Source: Leptodontidium sp. MPI-SDFR-AT-0119
Taxonomy: Eukaryota; Ascomycota; Leotiomycetes; Helotiales; Leptodontidiaceae
NCBI GenBank assembly: GCA_020726505.1
Contig: JAHLEZ010000025.1
Span: 496,001 to 560,000, forward strand
DNA length: 64,000 nt
Direction of reading: 5' to 3'
Shown here one piece after another: positions 57,024 to 64,000 of this stretch; position 1 is the first letter of the stretch, and every line of letters begins with the position of its first letter. A program made the position numbers and the translations under genes. The notes below the pieces were generated by a model. It did not search any database. It saw only the letters and a list, made by a program, of their open reading frames with translations, and had not been told where the DNA came from.

Positions 57024-59400
57024 CTGAGCACCTCAATTCGTCCATCAGCCGTTGACGGTTCAAAAAGGGGCCAGCTAAATCCACTTGGGCAAATAGCTAA
57101 ATCCACTTGCCAAGCCTTTTCCGGGTTTTAAAGAACCGCACCCGTACATTTATTAACCGCCCCGCCCCATACTAATTACTAGTACGCACCAGGAAAATCA
57201 ATGAAAAGGTAAGTACTTGCTCAATGCCACTTGGGTTATGCTTGCGAATAGCCTTAATACGATTCTTGCACTCTTACCTTCGCTATGTTGTTCTTACTAG
57301 CTTAATCTTACAGCCCTCCTCTACTTAAAGCAACTTACAGCTAAATTAATACGGGAATTACTACTATTCAAAGGTATATTAGAGACCACGGGTATACTCT
57401 CTTACGTCGCGATAAACAATAAAATCATATCGTCTATACCTACGATCGTTATAGAAAATACAGCGATAAAGGCAAGAAGAAGTATATTAACGAGATGAAT
57501 CGACGAAGGAATACTAGTAATAGAAAGATAAATTACAAGATGAAGTTAGCTGCAGTACGAAACAGGTCAAATAGAATCTAAAAGATATTAATTATACAAG
57601 GAGAACACAACTATGCGAGGTTTGCAGACGCTACCGCCCATCCTACACATAGATTAGCCACTATACTAATAGAAATAACTGCTTAAATCGACACCTTTGC
57701 AAGCTGGCTTATTAAACGCACAAATCGTGTCTACTTTACGATAAGAAAGTAACGATGTTGCCTTAACTTTAAAAGATGTGTCCAATTTAGTACGAAAATC
57801 AAGGTCTAAGAAGCTTAATAACATGTCTCTATTACTTTGGCTTTTAAAAGTGCGTAACTTTATAACGAGAGCTAATTACTTACTAATAAATTACTTAGGA
57901 ATTACAAGACAACGACTACTCCCCTGCGTCCGAGCTAAGAAGTGGTCACCTTCGCCAGCTCTTTTTTATTACCCCGCCTTAATTTAGCTTTAGAAGCAGC
58001 ACTACAATGTTCTTTTACTTAATTACATATATAAAAATAATTGATTTAACGTGCCTTCATTAAATATCTGCGATATAGCAGGCAATAATATAGTGATTTA
58101 GCTAGGGATCTGTTTTTTGTCTAAAGAAACCGAAATCGATTATAAATAGGTGCTTACTTAATTAAGAGCTGTAATGTTTCGCTATATAATTCAAGAGCTA
58201 ATTTCTATTATAATAAATAGGGAATTAACTTTAATTAAGTGTCTTGATATATAATTCCCCTTAGCACGTTACCTTCTTTGTCGATGGCACGTTAATATAA
58301 ACGTACTTACTAAAACTAAGAAGTTTTTCCCTAGTTCGGTTAAAGGTAACAATGAAAATTAGGTACATTATCCTTGGTTTTAAGTATTTTTTAATCTGCT
58401 AGAATAAGCTGTTGGCTAGTATAATTAAGTGGTAATATAATGATTTTCTCTATAATATATATACTTAATTTCTTGCGGGCGCTATGAGTTACGTTATCAG
58501 AACATAGCTTCTTTAGAAAGAGAAACTAGTTACTTTTTAAGCTAATTAAGCTTATTATTTTAAAGTCACTATAACTTCTCTTATTAAAGGTTATTACGCA
58601 ATATTAAAGAGATATTTATAACGTGGTCATAACGACTTACGTGGTGTTTTCTTAAAGTTATGATTATTTTAGGAGGCACAATAAGAAAACATTCGAGTAG
58701 TCATTGCATAGCAGCAATTAAAGCCAAAACATAATATTAATACCCCCCTGTTTACTATTGTCCTTTATTAAGTCCATGGCTATACGTTGTTAAAAATCAA
58801 GTAAAAGTAAAGTAAATTAAACAATAACGACTAACCTTTATAATATGATTATTCTTACGTTACACCCAAATCCCTTAGTTTACCTTGCTACTATAATATC
58901 TTTCAAAGTCGCCGAGACTATAAGTGCATTTTATTAGCTCAGATACATCCTTATTAGTAGTATAATAAGCTAATTTCAATGTAATTAGCGTCAGCTAATT
59001 ATCCTCTTCCTTTACTACTCTTAAACCTATTAAAGGTTAAAAGTAAAGGCAGGCCTAAAGGTGCTCTTAGTAAAGGGGAACCGTCACGTATAGCACTTTC
59101 AAATACTTGCCGTACGCCGTTACTCTTCGAATTACCTTTAAGCTCTACACTATCAATCCTTTCTTTAGCGATTACACTATCTTAGCAAGCCTCTATAGTA
59201 TAAAATATATCGTTAACAACTACTTTAGTAATGCCAAGGCTTGCAAGTAAACATTAAGATTCATATAAGCCGGGAACCTTGAGAATTAACGCGGTATATT
59301 ATCGATATATTAGATAGATAGTATAGAGGACACTGCAAAAGTTACTGCGCTTTCTTTGGGCGAAGGTATACTCGCAAGTGGTGGTTTATTCGTGGTAATA
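57024..59400. other. HET upstream flank passing into AT-rich degraded repeats
   Basis: AT content rises from about 57.2 kb. Degenerate protein-like stretches appear (for example plus strand near 57340, LIRELLLFKGILETTGILS), but none could be assigned. No terminal repeats were resolved. Confidence 0.4.
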
Positions 59401-60558
59401 AGTATTTAAGACTTAATTAAATGCGCGGAAGGCGTTTGAAAAATATTGAAGTTTTAAATTAAAAGTGGTATACTTTTTGAAGACTAAAGTCTAAGATTTC
59501 TTTAAGCTTGCGATAAATTTGCTTTTTTTTATTACCCCTAAGTTTAAGAGGCTAAAAGCATCGCTTGGCTTCTCGAGAGCTTTAGTTTTTATTAAGTTTA
59601 TATTAAATAGTCCGATTTCCTCGAGGATTAATTTATTGTCTTAAATTTCGTTTTCTTCGATAGATTTTATTACGTCTTTGGTTCTAAAAACGAGTTAGTT
59701 AACCTGTTTCTCGTACCTGGCTAAGTTAAAAAAGACGTTCTTATTAAGGTTATATTTTGTAAAATAATAATTTAGTTTAAAATTAGTACTTAGATCTTGT
59801 ATATATTACTAGTAACGTAGCTAATAAGATATTTAACGTAAGCTTTAAGGAGTATCTTAAATACTCGTTTATTATTTCTTGTTTTCTAATTCTCAATTAA
59901 AGGGTAAGCTCGCGATTCGTAAGCGTATATTCTATTTTAATCTGGCTAAAGGTTTACGATTAATTTCTTAATAATAATTAGGTCGTAAAAGCAGAAATAA
60001 CCACGAAACTAAGTATTAAGGATCTCGTTAAGCGATTTCTAACTTCTAGTTTTTAACAGGCTTATATTATATAAAAACGCTATCACTTAAGTAACTTCTA
60101 GTTAAAGAGCTTTTGGGAAACTTATAATTACTTATATCGTAATTAATTTTTTGATGATTTCCTTTTCGATACGCTTCAAGAGACTATTTAGTTCGTGAGT
60201 ATAAGTCGGACTTAACTTAATTTAAATTCCTTATTATTAAGTCTACTTTTAGTATTTTAATATGCTTTAAGAGGGGATTACTACTTTCTTTTTATTATGC
60301 TTTAAAATATAAATGTAAAGGTTGTACTTTCGTTTAATTTAATTATTGATAAATTATAAAGTTTTTAATATTACTATTAATAATTTGTTCGAAATTAAAA
60401 AAGCAAGGATTTTTCTATTATACACGTTTTTTAAAATAAGTAACTAATTAAAACTATCATAACCGGTGTCGTAATTAAATAAGTTCTACGTAATTTTCTA
60501 AAAGGGTCGTAAAGATACGTTTTTTAAGGGCCATTAGGAATTAATATTTATAGCTTAA

Positions 60559-60815
60559 TGTTAGTCCACAGGTCCCTGCATAAGCATACTTTAGTCTAGA
60601 AAAGGGGGTGCGGGTCGAAGTCAGGGGTCAGAGTCTAGCTAGACTCGTTTCGGTGGAGATTCGGTGGGGTTTTGTAATATATAGTCTGGCTCTCCTCACA
60701 CTCTCTTAGAATATACACAGATTTTGAACCACACATTTATTACCCTATCGCCATACTCGCATTTTGAATATATTCACACTTGCGGCGTGGCACATAAACC
60801 GGTACTGCACCGACA
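60559..60815 (-). mobile_element. Solo LTR, 257 bp, inverted copy of the 33825-34080 family
   Basis: TGTTAGTCCACAGGTCCC to CTGCACCGACA, the reverse complement of the LTR at 33825-34080. Perfect 5-bp duplication CTTAA at 60554-60558 and 60816-60820. Inserted in copia integrase sequence. Confidence 0.92.
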
Positions 60816-61127
60816 CTTAAGCTATGAAATAGTGCTCGCACTTAGCTTTGCTTATTCCTTTAATTTTAATATTCTAGGTATTTTTTATTAACTTATAGAA
60901 AGCTTTGGGGCCAAGGTGCCTTACTTTCGCATATTATATTTCTTTTAAATTTATACGTAGCTTTAAGTAATCTCTCAATCTTCTAAATGGTCTTAGTGTA
61001 CGCGCAAGGGTAGGATATAATAGTATGCTTGTATTACTTAATAGGACTAATAAAACCATGTAATTTAAAGTATTCTTGTATTTAAAGAAAATTAATTAAT
61101 GTTTTCGAATTAAAATGCGCATAATAC

Positions 61128-61415
61128 TGTGGGAGGGGTGGGTAGAGCCCAATAAACCACACAACAAGAGAGGTAGCATGTAGTGAGGTACGGGAGAGAT
61201 TTTAGGCGTAGGAAATCGCGGATTAATCAAATCTAAAGATAACACATATCTAAAGAGTATAAAACCTTAAGGGAGTGGAGGAGAAAAAAGTGTATTTGAT
61301 AATATCTATGAAAAGTTCTTGGTTCTTGAGTTGTTTTCAAGTGATGAACCCTTTTATGTGGAAAGAGCCTATCCGGTCAGGTGACAAAGGAGCTACCAGA
61401 GCCTTCCCCACCACA
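61128..61415 (-). mobile_element. Solo LTR, 288 bp, inverted relative of the 38542-38821 LTR
   Basis: TGTGGGAGGGG at the left and TTCCCCACCACA at the right. Along its length it matches the reverse complement of 38542-38821, with divergence. 4-bp duplication ATAC at 61124-61127 and 61416-61419, the same duplication length as the other copy. The plus frame 61275-61517 lies mostly in this LTR. Confidence 0.8.
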
Positions 61416-61857
61416 ATACTATTATTAATAAGTTTCCTAAGACGTAAAGTTACGTTAAAACCGTTAATTAATAGCTTTGCGTTTAAGAGCCTTGTCTTTA
61501 AAATAATATTTATATAAAAACCTTTAACAACTGTTACATTCGTAAGCTTTAAATCGATTATATTTCCTAAAGTAGTAAGCGCGTTTTTTAAAAGACGACG
61601 ACCTTTACTAACAATGGGTAGGCTAAATATGCTAGCTTTTATTATGTCTTTATAACTTAAAAGAATAACAGAGCCTAGAACTAAAAGAGACTTATTAATT
61701 ACGTGCATAATATTATAGTCATTAAGAAAGGTACTCTTATAAAGCGGATATTGGCTATTACTAAGCGCAAATATGCTAAGGCTTGAAAAAGCGAAAGGTT
61801 TTATAATAACGCATATAATCTTTAAAATAAGTTTATTAAAGAATTTAAGAACCTTAG

Positions 61858-61888
61858 TATTAGTCTACAGGTCCCTATATAAGTATAC
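61858..61888 (-). repeat. LTR fragment of the 256-bp family, cut by repeat X
   Basis: TATTAGTCTACAGGTCCCTA..AAGTATACT matches the first 31 bases of the LTR at 60559-60815 and then stops exactly where repeat X copy 2 begins. Confidence 0.65.
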
Positions 61889-61959
61889 TGTAGTGCAGAA
61901 GTGGAGTAGAGCTTTGGGATTAACGTAAAGAGAATTGAAGTGGTTCCTTGTTGTCTAGA

Positions 61960-61995
61960 ATATATAAGGAAATTAGGGGAACACGTTGTTCCCCT
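61960..61995 (+). promoter_or_regulatory. TATA-like box and 9-bp-arm hairpin conserved in both X copies
   Basis: TATATAAGGA at about 61961 is followed by AGGGGAACA-CGT-TGTTCCCCT (61975-61995). The same pair occurs in copy 1 near 49290-49320. With TATA about 15 bp upstream, the hairpin would lie near a transcription start. Confidence 0.45.
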
Positions 61996-62484
61996 AAAAG
62001 CGGTATACGCTAGTAGAATCTAAAACTAATATAGCGTATAACTAACCGAGCATTAGCCTGTGCCTGTATAACACACCCCCTAACTAAGTAATAATAGTAA
62101 GCCACTAATATTATAGTTGGTTACGCTAAGCGAGAACGAATACTAAAACTAAATAATTAAGTCACAACTATACTTATACTACTAAGTTAGGCAAATAACC
62201 CTCCTATTTAAAGTGGCGTATCTCCCACTTAATTCTCGATCCTGCAGCTTCTCTACAATATATACAGATCGACATTTCGATCTACCAACTAATTAACTAA
62301 TTAACAATCAATTAATTAATTAATAAATTAATCAATTAATACTAGAAGTATATTAAAGCGCTCTACTTAGGCCGTTAAGGCTGATCGTTCGGCTGCTATT
62401 ATAAGTTATTTAATTGATTTTTATTAAGTTAATTGTTAATTTTAAGGCTATATATTAATTTAAATATTATTAATTGTAGTAAGT

Positions 62485-63030
62485 GAAGAAGAAGAAAGAG
62501 GCCAAGAAGGCTCTAAAGGTTACTCTTACTTTAAAGAGAGCTGCTACTACGGCTACTCATGTTACTCGTGCTTGTGCTCCTTAAGTCAAGGGAGATAAGC
62601 GGTTAGTTATTTGTTTAAGTTGTATCAACGGCGCCCTTTAAACCAAAAGCACCAAAGAGTACTTTAATATAATTAGTCGGGGTACTCGCTACTTTACGTA
62701 CACCTTAAGCCACTCTTGTAAAGTTACTCCTACGGCTGTCTAGGCTTCTTTCCTAGTTTATTAGGCTGCGCTCTTAAATGACGTAGGCGAGAAGGTAAAT
62801 TCCTTAGGTTATTCTTTTTAACGTGTAATTACTAACCTTTTTAGGAATTAAAGCGCTTAAGAGCTCTTGTTTTTGCGGCCTTTAAGGGTCAAGTTGTTAC
62901 TGCCGCTGTTAGTAAAGTAATTGGATTTAGAGGAAGTAATGAGGAGGAAGAAGATAAGAGTAGTACTACTATTAAAGAGTCTGGTATATTATTTTGTTTC
63001 TCGAATTTGCCGCAAAATTAAGGCTAATTT
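62485..63030 (+). pseudogene. Repeat X gene: two exons, unknown family, RIP-damaged
   Basis: Exon 1 begins in a basic run (KKKKEAKKALKVTLTLKRA), then RACAP, KRLVICLSCINGAL and YFTYTLSHSCK, with CxxC and HxC spacing that hints at metal binding. It ends NDVGEK. The intron (about 62793-62842) is GTAAATTC..ACTAACCTTTTTAG with a perfect branch sequence ACTAAC. Exon 2: ELKRLRALVFAAFKGQVVTAAVSKVIGF, an acidic run EEEEDKSSTTI, then LFCFSNLPQN before a stop. TAA/TAG at Gln sites are few. Both copies keep the intron. Further coding after the MITE (63590-63740) reads GIGRALAFIAEEEALAIYINELCG..REVQGLLLRDN and is also conserved. No family recognised. Confidence 0.55.
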
Positions 63031-63077
63031 GGTTAATTCTTGTAAATGAGGAAGAGTGTGGTGCCGCCGAGTACTTA

Positions 63078-63550
63078 CAGTGGGTGGCCACAAGTCTGTC
63101 CGATTGGGCGGTTTTACACCAAAACGCCTATATTACCCTGGTCAGTTTTAACTAGACAGCGTTCTTAGATTTACCGCAGATTCTTGGATTTAAGCTATAT
63201 TTACTAAATGCACACTTCTACTTACTTGGAATTTTGTATTTTATCCCTTTTTAGGCTATAAAACCAAATAATAGCGAGCACTTTTACAACTTCGCGGATT
63301 TACTATGTAAATAAGCGAGAAAATCGAGAAAATCAAAAAGTGAAAATTAATAAGTTATATTATACGTAGAAATAAGCCTCTAAGAGAGCTATATTTAAGT
63401 ATGTGTAATAAGAAGTAATTATTAATCGTGCGCTGAAAGGATTATTATTTTATTTTAAGAGGGCGCTAGATTTTCTAAGAATTAGAGTAAGCGTTTTAGC
63501 CTTTTTCGGTGTGATTTTCGCGAGTCGGACAGACTTCTGGCCACTCATTG
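63078..63550. mobile_element. MITE, 473 bp, TA target, inside repeat X copy 2
   Basis: The left end CAGTGGGTGGCCACAAGTC and right end GACTTCTGGCCACTCATTG are inverted repeats, with AGTCTGTCCGA shared. TA duplications at 63076-63077 and 63551-63552. Absent from the same place in X copy 1, which acts as the empty site. No coding capacity. The CAGTG terminus and TA target fit a Tc1/mariner-driven MITE. Confidence 0.85.
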
Positions 63551-63589
63551 TAGTTGCTGCTGCTAGTGCGCTGTTTTTGCGGAGCCAAC

Positions 63590-63740
63590 CCGTGGAGCTA
63601 CTGCTGGTATTGGTAGAGCTCTAGCTTTTATCGCTGAGGAAGAGGCTTTGGCTATTTATATTAACGAACTCTGTGGCGTTATTAGAAGTACTTTAGCTAC
63701 TTTAGCTAGGGAGGTTCAGGGCTTACTACTTAGAGATAAT
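63590..63740 (+). pseudogene. Repeat X gene, 3' coding part
   Basis: An open stretch of about 50 codons (GATAGIGRALAFIAEEEALA to GLLLRDN) ends at TAA, Gln expected. Protein-level conservation with copy 1 (45.75-45.95 kb). It may belong to the same gene as 62485-63030, separated by the MITE and a region that differs between copies. Confidence 0.45.
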
Positions 63741-64000
63741 TAAGCTGCTCTCTTTTTTTTAAGACGAGGCTTAAGAACCTCTAAATAACTAAGTGTCCCT
63801 TTGTAATTTACTTGCGTTACGTTACTTTTGCTATAGAAACAAATAATTATTAAGAGTAATTGAATCTTCTAAATGCCGTGAAATTCACTCCTGAGCTCGA
63901 TTACTCTCTAAAAGAATTAATAAGTAAGGGAATTTATAAAAGAATAATAAATATATAAGAAAATATATTATATATTCGTAGGGTAAGCTCGTAGTTAAAC

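Larger units (their letters stand above)
59400..61858 (-). pseudogene. Second copia polyprotein fragment (protease, pre-integrase, integrase) holding two solo LTRs
   Basis: Read right to left on the minus strand. The protease region at 61708-61420 (HVINKSLLVLGS, LKLTNVTVVKGFYINIIL) is broken by a solo LTR (61128-61415). Next come DYLKLRINLKEI*YAKVRHLGPKAFYKLIK, the pre-integrase HLG motif (about 61020-60880), then KCEHYF, broken by the second solo LTR (60559-60815). The integrase core follows (about 60530-60280: LRPF, LFNYDTGYDSFN, LAFLISNKLL, ILKTL) and post-integrase sequence down to about 59.5 kb. Stops are at Gln/Trp sites. Order and orientation are as in the large copia element at 32-44 kb. 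Ends and LTRs of this copy were not located. Confidence 0.7.
61889..64000 (+). mobile_element. Unclassified repeat X, copy 2, running off the window
   Basis: Starts TGTAGTGCAGAAGTGG and is collinear with the reverse of 45259-49395. Better preserved than copy 1. Contains, in order, a TATA-like box and hairpin (61960-61995), an AT-rich leader with TTAAT repeats, a two-exon gene, a MITE (63078-63550), further coding sequence and an AT-rich tail. The first about 196 bp begin TG and end near ATAACACA (about 62084) and could be an LTR, but no second LTR is visible, so class is open. Confidence 0.75.

Noticed and set aside
61275..61517. Plus-strand 80-codon frame
   Set aside because: Lies mostly in the inverted solo LTR (61128-61415) and the antisense of copia protease.

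Overview
The window looks like a filamentous ascomycete (Pezizomycotina) genome. Genes carry short introns (about 45-60 nt, GT/GC..AG). The families are typical of the group: a group III hybrid histidine kinase with HAMP repeats, a HET-domain protein, an SPX-EXS protein, a SAM-domain fungal_trans regulator, NmrA-like and GMC proteins. The repeats show the signature of repeat-induced point mutation (RIP): Gln codons turned into TAA/TAG and Trp codons into TAG, in AT-rich DNA poor in CpA. No rRNA, tRNA or CRISPR array was recognised.

Layout. (1) 1-800: end of a Tc1/mariner-type transposon cut by the window edge, with an open 5' coding end. (2) About 0.8-16 kb: moderate-GC gene island with the NIK1/Os-1-type kinase (1830-5607, minus), a methyltransferase remnant, a multi-exon SAM-domain regulator (8185-10805, minus) and an NmrA-like gene (14702-15638, minus), plus a nested inverted-repeat structure near 11.2-11.8 kb. 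(3) 16.9-27 kb: a graveyard of single-copy genes (zinc-cluster fragment, GMC oxidoreductase, beta-lactamase-type hydrolase, NmrA-like protein, chromodomain-like/AT-hook protein), mostly killed by RIP-type stops, with a 733-bp palindromic repeat in the middle. (4) 28.6-49.4 kb: AT-rich repeat island. A Ty1/copia element (32437-44551, perfect 5-bp TSD) holds a 4.3-kb mariner-type element (TA TSD), which itself holds a solo LTR. Beside it an unclassified repeat X is split by a small gag-only LTR element, which is in turn split by a hAT deletion derivative with a perfect 8-bp TSD. (5) 49.5-57 kb: second gene island with a SYG1/XPR1-type SPX-EXS protein and a HET-domain protein. (6) 57-64 kb: second AT-rich island with a copia polyprotein on the minus strand carrying two solo LTRs, then a second, oppositely oriented copy of X carrying a TA-flanked MITE.

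Two kinds of gene damage are distinct. In the AT-rich and graveyard regions genes die by C-to-T type stops. In the kinase, both NmrA/methyltransferase loci of the gene island and the HET gene, the only defects are single-base indels, several in short homopolymers, in otherwise well-preserved frames. In three of these the frame closes arithmetically once introns and indels are counted, so these look more like sequence errors or very young lesions than old decay.

The live genes suggest stress signalling (osmosensor kinase feeding the HOG pathway), phosphate or inositol-pyrophosphate sensing at a membrane (SPX-EXS), transcription control and non-self recognition (HET). They do not form an obvious pathway. 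The most interesting material is the ordered transposon nesting and the intron-bearing unclassified repeat X.
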